NCBI RefSeq assembly: GCF_937425535.1
Contig: NZ_OW485601.1
Span: 2,382,501-2,446,500, forward strand
Length of the DNA: 64,000 nucleotides
Direction: 5' to 3'
Source of the DNA: Rhodovastum atsumiense
GTDB taxonomy: Bacteria > Pseudomonadota > Alphaproteobacteria > Acetobacterales > Acetobacteraceae
The stretch's first letter is position 1. The number at the start of each line of letters is the position of its first letter. A model generated the notes under the pieces. It saw only the letters and a list, made by a program, of their open reading frames with translations, searched no databases and was not told where the DNA came from. A program made the position numbers and the translations under genes. This document shows, one piece after another, positions 1 through 6,384 of the stretch.

Positions 1-437
1 CGGTGCGGCTCGGGGGGCGGGCGCTGCGGCTGCGGCGCGACGAGGTGTTCGGGCGGTTCCCGCGCCTCGCCGAGCGGCGCGGCCAGCGCGCGGGCACGCT
101 GTCGGGGGGCGAGCGGCAGATGCTCGCGCTCGGGCGGGCGCTGATGGGCCGGCCGCGCCTGTTGATGCTGGATGAGCCGAGCCTGGGGCTCGCGCCCCTG
201 ATCGTGCGCGAGATCTTCCACATGATCCGGGGCCTGCGCGAGACCGGGGTGGCGATCCTGTTGGTCGAGCAGAACGCCCGGGCGGCGCTGGAGAGCGCCG
301 AGCATGCCTATGTGCTGGAAACCGGCGAGGTCGGGTTCGCGGGACCGGCGGCGGCGTTGCTGCACGACCCGCGCGTGGTCGCGACCTATCTGGGCGGCGC
401 GGAGGAGCAGGACGGCGGCACGAGGCCATTGAGGTGA
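1..437 (+). CDS. livF: Branched-chain amino acid-type ABC transporter ATPase (LivF-like), 5' end missing
   Basis: This is the C-terminal part of an ABC transporter ATP-binding subunit; the reading frame enters from before the window, so the Walker A region is not visible. About 144 residues remain. They contain the ABC signature LSGGE (about residue 33), the Walker B stretch [13 protein letters not shown], and an H-loop region VEQN. The SLGLAP form and the short tail after the nucleotide-binding domain are typical of LivF, one of the two ATPases of high-affinity branched-chain amino acid importers (about 235 residues when whole). It would act on the cytoplasmic face of the inner membrane with LivG, LivH and LivM, which would be expected to the left of the window. 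The exact substrate cannot be told from this fragment, since LivF-like ATPases also serve urea and amide importers. Confidence 0.85.
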   Translation, partial: VRLGGRALRLRRDEVFGRFPRLAERRGQRAGTLSGGERQMLALGRALMGRPRLLMLDEPSLGLAPLIVREIFHMIRGLRETGVAILLVEQNARAALESAEHAYVLETGEVGFAGPAAALLHDPRVVATYLGGAEEQDGGTRPLR

Positions 438-446
438 TGGGGGGAC

Positions 447-497
447 GGTCCTTCCTTCCCGCCGGAGCCGTGGGAAGCTCCGGCAATCGAAGGGACC
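447..497. terminator. Long stem-loop between convergent genes, probable bidirectional terminator
   Basis: An eight-base perfect inverted repeat, GCCGGAGC at 461-468 and GCTCCGGC at 477-484, is enclosed by a second near-perfect pair, GGTCCTTC at 447-454 and GAAGGGACC at 489-497. It lies between the convergent ends of the LivF-like gene and the lipoprotein run. There is no clear T-tract on either side, so termination is inferred from position and shape. Confidence 0.5.
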
Positions 498-514
498 ACC
501 TCGATCCAGCGCAA

Positions 515-952
515 TCAGTCGATCTGGTTGGCCTGTAGAAAAAGCGACTGCGAGAGCGCCTCATAGAACCGTTGAAAAGGCGCCGGATCGGAGAGTTCGG
601 ACTGATTGAGCTGCCCGGACGCCCGCACAATCGTCCTCGCTCCTTCCCCGGGGCGCACGCTGACAGTAAAGCGAACCAGCCCGGCACCGAATCGCGTGGC
701 GGAAACGGTGCCCAGGACCGGATCCGCGCGATCAACCACGAAGCCAAGATCCTGCAAAGCGGCGAGTACGCCCTGGAAAACCTTGGCACGGTCACCCGTG
801 TCGAAGACCCGCGTCGAGATGGCGCGCTGTGCGACTTGCGTGTTGGTGGTCGCCAGAACCTGCTGTCGGCTATCCATCTGGCAGCCACCGAGGAGTGGCA
901 AGGCCGCGGTGATCCAGATCGTAGCCGTGTAGCGCATGTGATTAGATTTCAT
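515..952 (-). CDS. Lipoprotein of the ALQDLGF family (fourth paralogue of the run)
   Basis: A probable lipoprotein of 145 residues, last gene of the five-gene run. The signal segment ends in the lipobox LLGGC, so the mature protein should start at that cysteine and be anchored to a membrane, probably the outer membrane. The mature part carries the block FDTGD followed by AALQDLGF and GTVSATR, shared with three neighbours in the same run. The start at 952 overlaps the upstream stop by 11 bases; a second ATG at 937 begins four bases after that stop and would also leave a complete signal peptide. Neither has a clear ribosome site, and translational coupling is likely. I do not recognise a named family; function unknown. 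Confidence 0.75.
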   Translation of the reverse strand: MKSNHMRYTATIWITAALPLLGGCQMDSRQQVLATTNTQVAQRAISTRVFDTGDRAKVFQGVLAALQDLGFVVDRADPVLGTVSATRFGAGLVRFTVSVRPGEGARTIVRASGQLNQSELSDPAPFQRFYEALSQSLFLQANQID

Positions 953-1406
953 GGGCTGTGAGGAACACCGATTGCGCGATGCGCTCGAAGAACCCCTGGT
1001 ACAATGCCGGGTCGTCCAGCGTGTCACCCAGAGCAAGCATGGCGCCAGGTTGCGGCACAATCCGCTGAAAGGTTGCCCGTACAAGCATGGCCCGCTGTTG
1101 CGGGATGCGCCTGACCGAAACCTGAGCCCGGATTCGAGCCCCGGAGAGTTTGGATCCGACGATCACACCTGAAGCAGCCTGGCTTTCTTCAATCGTAAAA
1201 CCGAGGTCCTGCAAGGCACCAATGGCTGACTGAAGCATCAATGCTTCATCACCCGTATCGAATCGACGGGTCTGACGCGCACGAGCGGCAACTGCCGAGG
1301 CGGTGGGGGTGAGCGCTGCCGCCTGCTGTTCTGCTGTCGGGGCGCAGCCGACAACCGTCGCGAGCCACGGTGTCAGCGCGAGAGCGAAGGCTCGCCGACG
1401 GAGCAT
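942..1406 (-). CDS. Lipoprotein of the ALQDLGF family (third paralogue)
   Basis: A 154-residue probable lipoprotein with a short hydrophobic signal ending VVGC, a weaker lipobox than its neighbours have. The mature domain has RRFDTGDEA, then GALQDLGFTIEES and GVIVGSK, the same order of blocks as in the flanking paralogues. Its ATG overlaps the stop of the BamE-like gene upstream in the form TGATG, so the two are translationally coupled. It probably sits at the periplasmic face of a membrane. Function is unknown; the repeated co-occurrence with a BamE-like protein suggests, but does not show, a role in the envelope. Confidence 0.75.
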   Translation of the reverse strand: MLRRRAFALALTPWLATVVGCAPTAEQQAAALTPTASAVAARARQTRRFDTGDEALMLQSAIGALQDLGFTIEESQAASGVIVGSKLSGARIRAQVSVRRIPQQRAMLVRATFQRIVPQPGAMLALGDTLDDPALYQGFFERIAQSVFLTAHEI

Positions 1407-1825
1407 CAGAACGAGGACGAACGGTAGGTGAAGTCGCGAACGCGTCCGTTCTCATCAAACCGGATGATGATGGTGAGCGTACGCTGCGACGTCTGCGCAG
1501 CGCCTGACCTGCCGCCGACCCCGGCGAGAAAGAGCGCGTTCACCCCGCCCGAGGAATTCGAATAGATCTGCTCGGTGGCGATGCGGTCGTAAACCCAGGT
1601 TTCGCGCCGGCGCTCATCACTGGTGACGATGTTTGGCGATCCGAGCGCTGCCGCGACCTCGGCCCCGCTCATGCCCTGGCGGATTTCGCGCTGGACGGTG
1701 CCGACGGTAAGCCGGTCGCGGGCATCCTGGCCAGCCGCGACGTTGCGCGCATGTTCGCTCGCGGAGGTGCAGGCCGCCAAGGACAGCACCATGGCAACGA
1801 CAGTCAGGCGGTGGAAAAGCGTCAT
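1406..1825 (-). CDS. BamE/SmpA-like outer membrane lipoprotein
   Basis: A 139-residue lipoprotein with a clean signal peptide ending SLAAC. The central part, LTVGTVQREIRQGMSGAEV followed by LGSPNIVT and TWVYDR, matches the SmpA/OmlA (BamE-like) fold, in which a helix pair packs on a small sheet. BamE itself is a subunit of the BAM complex, which inserts beta-barrels into the outer membrane. Members of this broader domain family also occur in other envelope complexes, and the C-terminal half here (IIIRFDENGRVRDFTY) is generic. It lies third in a five-lipoprotein run, with its start overlapping the stop of the gene before it as ATGA and its stop overlapping the next start as TGATG. I would not call it the housekeeping BamE. 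Confidence 0.8.
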   Translation of the reverse strand: MTLFHRLTVVAMVLSLAACTSASEHARNVAAGQDARDRLTVGTVQREIRQGMSGAEVAAALGSPNIVTSDERRRETWVYDRIATEQIYSNSSGGVNALFLAGVGGRSGAAQTSQRTLTIIIRFDENGRVRDFTYRSSSF

Positions 1826-2364
1826 CGAGGCGAAGCTCCCGCAGTGTTGGCCGGTGCTTTGGCTTGCTGGCGTGCAGCAGCCTCACGCTCCCGGGCCGTA
1901 TTGATTTCAGCAACAGGACGAGGCGCTTCCGGCGCGGTTATGTCGGCAGGGGCAGATGCAAGCGATCGGCCGAGAGTGGCACCAAGTGGAGCGAAAAAGT
2001 TCCGCTGGTAAAACTCTGCGCTGTCGACCTGGGCCTCCTGGCCAGGCGCGATCATCGAGGCATTCGCACGGACAGTGCTCTCGGCAGGGCCACGGGGCTG
2101 AACCACCACAGCCATGCGGAGCGTCGTCTGACGTGTGGCCGACACTGTTCTGGCGTCCGATTCCACCCGAGTGATCCGGTACCCCAGATCGTGCAGGGTC
2201 TCGATGACCCCGCGCATCGCGGTGTCAGCGTCGGCGGAAATCGTGCGAACCTGAATGGAACGCAGTTCGACGGCGCTCTTTTTGCTGGCCACAAATTGAG
2301 GCTGCGATGCAGCGCATGCCGCAAGCCCCGCGAGCAGCGGAAGAACGAGGATATGCTTGCGCAT
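1822..2364 (-). CDS. Lipoprotein of the DLG(Y/F) family (second paralogue)
   Basis: A 180-residue lipoprotein starting MRKHILVLP with lipobox LAAC. The mature part has ETLHDLGYRI and RTVSATRQT, which align with ALQDLGF and GTVSATR in the other members, so it is a diverged paralogue. After about residue 125 it has a tail rich in Ala, Pro and charged residues, probably unstructured. The start at 2364 overlaps the previous gene's stop as TGATG, which argues against the upstream ATGs in the same frame. No known function. Confidence 0.75.
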   Translation of the reverse strand: MRKHILVLPLLAGLAACAASQPQFVASKKSAVELRSIQVRTISADADTAMRGVIETLHDLGYRITRVESDARTVSATRQTTLRMAVVVQPRGPAESTVRANASMIAPGQEAQVDSAEFYQRNFFAPLGATLGRSLASAPADITAPEAPRPVAEINTAREREAAARQQAKAPANTAGASPR

Positions 2365-2915
2365 CAGGACGTACGCTGCGCCAGGCCTGCGCGCACCTTT
2401 TCGAAAAATCCCGTAGAGAACTCGGGTGCGGTCAGTTCTTCCACGCGCGAAATGCCTTTGTTGTTGGTGACAATACGCTCGAAGGAAATTCGCAAGGAAG
2501 TTTCCTGTGGCCCAAGTGAACGCGTGGAAACGGTGGCGCGGATAACCTGGTCTGTGTCCCACATCGGGTCGTAATGAACCCCCAGCAAGGCCGCGAAAAC
2601 AGTTATCGCAATCTGCCCTGCGACCTGCGGTGTTTCGACCGCGTCGCGATCCTTCGATCCCGCGAGGACGCCGAAACGGGGGGCGCTTTCTTCAATGGTG
2701 AAGCCAAGATCCTGCAGAACCTGCGTGGCTTCAGCCAGAAGGCGCTCTTCAGATATGGAGGCAAATCTTGCTGTCTGCCGCTCACGAAGCACCAGGGCAT
2801 CGGTCCGCGGTGCGCCCACCTGAAGAGCCGCCTTATTGGCCCACTCGGGGTCCTGGCAAGCAGGAAGAGCGGCGACCAAAGGCAACAATAAGCATAAAGC
2901 CACTCGGCCACGCAT
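2364..2915 (-). CDS. Lipoprotein of the ALQDLGF family (first gene of the run)
   Basis: A 183-residue lipoprotein, promoter-proximal gene of the five. The start at 2915 is chosen because a good ribosome site, GGGGAGG, lies about ten bases upstream and because a more upstream ATG at 2948 falls inside the predicted -10 box. The signal peptide MRGRVALCLLLP ends at ALPAC. The mature domain has QVLQDLGFTIEES and GVLAGSKD, close to the third paralogue. Between the shared blocks it carries an extra hydrophobic stretch, AGQIAITVFAALLGVHY, that the others lack; it could be a buried helix or a second membrane contact. Function unknown. Confidence 0.75.
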   Translation of the reverse strand: MRGRVALCLLLPLVAALPACQDPEWANKAALQVGAPRTDALVLRERQTARFASISEERLLAEATQVLQDLGFTIEESAPRFGVLAGSKDRDAVETPQVAGQIAITVFAALLGVHYDPMWDTDQVIRATVSTRSLGPQETSLRISFERIVTNNKGISRVEELTAPEFSTGFFEKVRAGLAQRTS

Positions 2916-2945
2916 CGACCGCCTGCCTCCCCATTCAGTCGAATA

Positions 2946-2974
2946 CATACAAATCTACTTCAACTGAAAGTCAA
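2946..2974 (-). promoter_or_regulatory. Sigma-70-type promoter of the lipoprotein run
   Basis: On the minus strand a -35 box TTGACT (2974-2969) is followed after 17 bases by a weak -10 TGTATG (2951-2946). Transcription would start about 24 bases before the chosen ATG at 2915. The stretch is AT-rich in a GC-rich background, which supports it. The -10 box is poor, so this remains a prediction. Confidence 0.5.
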
Positions 2975-3030
2975 GGCTTTTACGTTACGGTCTCGATCAG
3001 ATTCCGAAGAGCAGACATAGCCGTTGCAGC

Positions 3031-3280
3031 TTGGTGCCCCGCGGATCGAGGCCACCCACGCCATCCTGGCGGCGGAAGGCCCGGACTGACGGTGGCGTAC
3101 CGGTGGTGAGCAGCCTGGACGTGGCGGAGGTGTTCGGGAATGAGCACGCCTCCGTCTTGGAAACCATCGGCAACTTCATGTCGCCGGGCAGGAAGTTCCG
3201 GTCCTCCGATATGACCCGTGACGCCCTCACCCCGCTGGTTATGCGGCTGGACCGGTGAACGCTTCGTGCATCAGGCGCCG
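3031..3280 (+). pseudogene. Frameshifted fragment of a Rha-family phage regulatory protein
   Basis: The frame from about 3031 reads VVSSLDVAEVFGNEHASVL and then SDMTRDALTPLVM. This matches the N-terminal half of phage Rha regulatory proteins, where the pattern is (S)xxVAExFGKxHxxVLxxI followed by MTRDGFxxLVMGFTGxxA. The frame stops at 3258 just after LVM, but a single-base shift after position 3243 restores GWTGERF, the expected continuation. It is therefore a decayed gene with one frameshift and a missing C-terminal half. Rha proteins occur on lambdoid and related phages, so this is a prophage scar. A tRNA-Arg gene lies about 1.3 kb to the right, with its 3' end facing this side. Confidence 0.6.
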
Positions 3281-3745
3281 GAGATGTCCCCGTGCCGGCA
3301 GAGGGGTGTACAGGCAGCCTCTACCTATTGCCCGGGAGCTGACTCCCTCCCGGAGCGCGGGCGGCGTCGGTGACGCAAAAGCCGTTCTTCGTTCCGCCAA
3401 TGCGGACGATGCCGTGGACGGTAGGTCGCCAACGTCATCAACAACTATGGCACATACTCGTTCAGTTCGCCGTGGCGGGGGCGTTCTGAAATCTGAAAAA
3501 GGCACGGCAACGTGCTGCGGGACACCGACCGTCCCTGAACCGGACTGGTCATCCCGGGACGGATGACGATTGCGCGACGCATTCTGTGGACGGGCCGGAG
3601 GCCTCCGCAGCGTAGTCCCGGAGGTGTCCAGAGACGAGCAGTCAGGAGACGGTCGCCGGCACCCGCCCGGTGCAGATGCTCGGTTGGCCGCCGTGCCCTT
3701 CGTCGCCAGGCTCGTCCCGCCCAGCGAGGATGAAGGCCGGAAGCC
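3281..3745. other. No gene recognised; probably decayed mobile DNA
   Basis: About 465 bases between the Rha fragment and the VOC remnant. Open frames exist on both strands but their translations are rich in Arg, Pro and Gly with no recognisable motif, and none has a convincing ribosome site. I see no hairpin or repeat of note. Confidence 0.5.
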
Positions 3746-3964
3746 GTGGCGAGGATCGTTGGCATAGACCACGTGGCGATCACGCTGTCGGACATGGAGG
3801 CCTCGTGCGCCTTCTGCCGCAGCCTGTTCGACGCCCAGCCGGTCAACGAATACGCCCCGGCCGGGAAGGTCCTGGTCCGCCAACTCGCCATGGGCGGCGC
3901 ACCCATCTTCTTCCGCGACCCCGACGGGAACCTGCTGGAGCTGATGGCAGCAGACCCTGGCTGA
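3746..3964 (+). pseudogene. VOC (glyoxalase/bleomycin-resistance) protein with the middle deleted
   Basis: The first half, from GTG at 3746, reads VGIDHVAITLSDMEAS and is a normal start of a vicinal-oxygen-chelate protein, including the first metal-ligand histidine in the DHVAIT block. The last part, FFRDPDGNLLELM, is the normal end of the same fold, including the terminal metal-ligand glutamate. Only about 72 residues are present where about 125-130 are usual: roughly 55 residues between VRQLAMGGA and the FRDPDG block are missing, with the frame kept. The remaining protein cannot form the usual paired beta-alpha-beta-beta-beta metal site. It is best read as an in-frame deletion remnant; a short expressed product cannot be excluded. 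Confidence 0.65.
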
Positions 3965-4107
3965 GGCGTGTCCACCTCGCCGTACAGGCACCAGGTCCGT
4001 GTGACGGCCGACGCTGTGCCCTCTCTCTTACGTGGGTGGTAAGCGCAAGACCCCCCCGTCCTTCGACCTGACCCGCGGCGAGGTCCGGAAAAGGGTGGAG
4101 AAGGGGG

Positions 4108-4443
4108 CTAGATCCAGTGTCCCGGCACCCAGACCCATGCACCGCCCCGCCAGGCCCAGTGGGCAGGTTCCCATCGGCTTCCAACCACACGCGCGACATA
4201 CCGGCCCGGAATCCATTCGTAGGCCGCACCGTTCCAATGCCAATGGCCGGGCTGCCAAACAGCCTGCTCCCGCACTGGCGGCGGAGACGGAACGACCTCG
4301 ACCCGGGGTGGCGGCGGGGCTGGGTAGGGGTTGGGAGGCGGCGCTACGACGCAACCGGCGAGGGCGATGCAGGCGCCGAACGGAACAAGAAGCAGGCTCC
4401 GCCGAGTGATCGCGTCAGGCGCATTTGGCATCCGCTGTTCCAT
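4108..4443 (-). CDS. WXXGXW-repeat lipoprotein
   Basis: A 111-residue probable lipoprotein. The signal, RRSLLLVPFGACIALAGC, has a twin-arginine-like RR and a good lipobox. It is followed by a proline-rich linker (about 25 residues) and then repeats of the form W-x-P-G-H-W: VWQPGHWHW, YEWIPGRYV, WVWVPGHWI. Such repeats are found in small envelope proteins (YXWGXW/BcpO-related) of uncertain job, some linked to stress. The start at 4443 has GAGG eight bases upstream; an ATG at 4431 is an alternative. An inverted repeat, GCTAGC-TATGT-GCTAGC at 4489-4505, lies upstream and could be a control site. Confidence 0.75.
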   Translation of the reverse strand: MEQRMPNAPDAITRRSLLLVPFGACIALAGCVVAPPPNPYPAPPPPRVEVVPSPPPVREQAVWQPGHWHWNGAAYEWIPGRYVARVVGSRWEPAHWAWRGGAWVWVPGHWI

Positions 4444-4554
4444 TGCTGCGGCCTCGTTCGCGCCAGACACCCCGATGCCCGCTCTGGCGCTAGCTATGTG
4501 CTAGCTTGTGCCTTTGGCGGTTCCGGCGAAATTTATCTAACTCACTGAGAAAAT

Positions 4555-4631
4555 TGGCGGACCCGACACGATTCGAACGTGCGACCTTCGCCTTCGGAGG
4601 GCGACGCTCTATCCAGCTGAGCTACGGGTCC
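4555..4631 (-). tRNA. tRNA-Arg (anticodon CCG)
   Basis: Read on the minus strand, the acceptor stem GGACCCG pairs with CGGGTCC, followed by discriminator G and an encoded CCA. The D-arm has AGCTCAGC-TGGATA-GAGC, the anticodon stem TCGCC/GGCGA encloses the loop CTCCGAA (anticodon CCG), and the T-arm has the standard TTCGAAT loop. All arms pair. It decodes CGG, a frequent codon in this GC-rich genome. Confidence 0.95.
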
Positions 4632-4713
4632 TGACCAAGCTTTCCATAGCGCAGAATATCCGGGAGCGCCAGCACCCCTTGCACCGTTGTGCGTCGGGGC
4701 GGGGTCGCACGGG

Positions 4714-4908
4714 TCAGAAGGAGCCGATCCGCCGGTAGCCGCCCGCCTCGTAGCTCTGCGCGCAGATCTCGACCGCCTTCTTCGGGTCCCAGCTCAGGGA
4801 GGAATCGGCCTGGCACTCGGCCACGTTGCCGGTGGCCGGATTCCTTAGCACCACACGGGGCGCGCTGCAGCCGGCCAGGACCACCAGGACGAGCAAGGCG
4901 ATGCGCAT
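4714..4908 (-). CDS. Small lipoprotein, function unknown
   Basis: A 64-residue lipoprotein. The start at 4908 has a very good ribosome site, AAAGGAGAT, directly upstream, which decides it over an in-frame ATG at 4974. The signal MRIALLVLVVLAGC has a perfect lipobox. The mature part has about 50 residues with two cysteines (AECQAD and EICAQSY) that could form a disulfide, and ends GGYRRIGSF. It resembles small secreted proteins annotated only as hypothetical in alphaproteobacteria. Downstream is the tRNA-Arg gene; upstream is the hydrolase gene on the same strand. Confidence 0.75.
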   Translation of the reverse strand: MRIALLVLVVLAGCSAPRVVLRNPATGNVAECQADSSLSWDPKKAVEICAQSYEAGGYRRIGSF

Positions 4909-5049
4909 GGGATCTCCTTTCGAGCGGCAGGGGCTGCCGCCCGGATCAGGGCGATCGCCGCCGCGGAGAAGCATGCAAGTCCAGGCGAAGGACGCGAGTA
5001 TTTTGCGTGTGCCGGAGCGAACGGAAAACGCCCGCGCCGGCTGCCTGCC

Positions 5050-6042
5050 TCAGCTTTGGGCCTCGAGCCATTGCGCGGCCGCATGCTCGGCCCCCGAGGG
5101 CAGGGGGGCGGCGGGATCGCGAATCCAGGCGATGGCGTCGCCGATCGGCACCACCCGGCCAAGGTCGCGCAGCAGCAGGTGGTAGCCGTTGGGGTAGTAG
5201 GCGAGCCGCGGCCCGTCGGCGCTGCCACGCGGCAGGGCCTGCCAGGTGAAGGCAGTGGCCGCCTTGGGCACCAGTTCGTCCTTGCCGCCGTACTGGAACA
5301 GGCTGGGCGCGCGGAAGCGGGGCGCCGCCGCCAGCGCCGCATCCATCAGGTCGACCAGGCCGCCGAGCGCGTCCATGCGGGTCCGCTTGATGGTCAGCGG
5401 GTCGCGGGTCAGCCGGACCAGGGCCTCGTGGTTGTCGCTGGCCATGATCTGCACCGGACCACGGCTCATCGCCAGGCCCGGCATCAGGCTGACCACCAGC
5501 CACAGGCCGCTGCGCAGGAACAGGTTCATGCGCGCCCGGCCCCAGACCGCCGGCGCGATCAGCAGGTAGCGGGCATCGGCGGGCGCCAGCGGGCCGGTGG
5601 CCAGCACCATCAGCACCGCGGCCCCCATGCTCTCGCCCATCAGCACCAGCGGCACGCCGGGATGCATCGCCCGTACCTGCCGCGCCATCTCGGCGGCATC
5701 CGCCACCAGCCTGTCGGTGCCCGGCCACAGGCCGCGATCCGGGGCCTGGCCGAAGCCGCGCTGGTCGGGCGAATAGAGCGCGATCCCGGACGCGGCGAAA
5801 TACGGCGCCGGCATCTCCCAGGCGTCGCGGCTGTCGTTGAAGCCGTGCAGGGCCAGCACCACCGCCTGTGGCCGGTCCTCGGGCAACCAGGCACGATAGG
5901 GCAGCCGCGCCCCATCCGGCATGGTGAACGCGTTCTGCTCCATTCTCGCCGCCTCCAGACCCGGTCCGGGCGGCGTTCCCATGCTCATGCACCCGCTCGC
6001 CGCCAGCGCTCCCGCCAGCGTGAGCAGGCGGCGACGTCCCAT
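5050..6042 (-). CDS. Alpha/beta hydrolase, monoacylglycerol-lipase-like lipoprotein
   Basis: A serine hydrolase of 330 residues. Visible catalytic features are the oxyanion segment LALHGFNDS, the nucleophile elbow GESMG (GxSxG), the acid in YGGKDELV and the histidine in YPNGYHLLLRD, in the correct order. This arrangement fits the monoacylglycerol lipase/lysophospholipase group (PldB-like). The N-terminus MGRRRLLTLAGALAASGC, with the start at 6042, looks like a lipoprotein or twin-arginine lipoprotein signal, so the enzyme probably faces the periplasm. An upstream ATG at 6117 would add 25 residues and bury the signal, so I prefer 6042. It may act on membrane lipids or short acyl esters; the substrate is not known. 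Confidence 0.8.
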   Translation of the reverse strand: MGRRRLLTLAGALAASGCMSMGTPPGPGLEAARMEQNAFTMPDGARLPYRAWLPEDRPQAVVLALHGFNDSRDAWEMPAPYFAASGIALYSPDQRGFGQAPDRGLWPGTDRLVADAAEMARQVRAMHPGVPLVLMGESMGAAVLMVLATGPLAPADARYLLIAPAVWGRARMNLFLRSGLWLVVSLMPGLAMSRGPVQIMASDNHEALVRLTRDPLTIKRTRMDALGGLVDLMDAALAAAPRFRAPSLFQYGGKDELVPKAATAFTWQALPRGSADGPRLAYYPNGYHLLLRDLGRVVPIGDAIAWIRDPAAPLPSGAEHAAAQWLEAQS

Positions 6043-6170
6043 ACCAGATCGTTCCCGATCGGGGGAGGCGGTCACGGCAGGCGGGGTGGGCGACAAGGTT
6101 GAAAGCACGGTCCTCATAGGTATCATACCGCCCGCCCGACCGGGCACTCCCGATCATCAAAGGATCCCCC

Positions 6171-6383
6171 ATGCCGGACGGCGACTCCGTGACCGCGCCC
6201 GCGGCCATCACCCCGACCGAGACCATCACCGTGCAGGACCGCACGGTCGCCTGCGACGGCGGGGGCGGCGCGCTCGGCCATCCCCGGGTCTTCCTGCGCA
6301 TCGCCGGCACCGAGGTGATGTGCCCGTACTGCTCGCGGTTGTATGTGCTCGCGCCGGGCGCGGGCGGCGGCGACCACCACTGA
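6171..6383 (+). CDS. zf-CHCC zinc-finger protein (NDUFS6-like)
   Basis: A 70-residue protein with the pattern VACDGGGGALGHPRVFL followed by EVMCPYCSRLYVL, giving the Cys, His, Cys, Cys zinc ligands of the zf-CHCC domain. In mitochondria this domain is the core of complex I subunit NDUFS6, and small free-standing versions are common in alphaproteobacteria. The ATG at 6171 has AAAGGA six bases upstream. It is divergent from the hydrolase gene and ends two bases before the polA start, so the two may be co-transcribed by position only. Confidence 0.85.
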   Translation: MPDGDSVTAPAAITPTETITVQDRTVACDGGGGALGHPRVFLRIAGTEVMCPYCSRLYVLAPGAGGGDHH

Positions 6384-6384
6384 C

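Noticed and set aside
3239-3991. A 250-residue minus-strand frame over the decayed region
   Set aside because: No motif, no ribosome site, and it runs against the plus-strand VOC remnant, which is recognisable.
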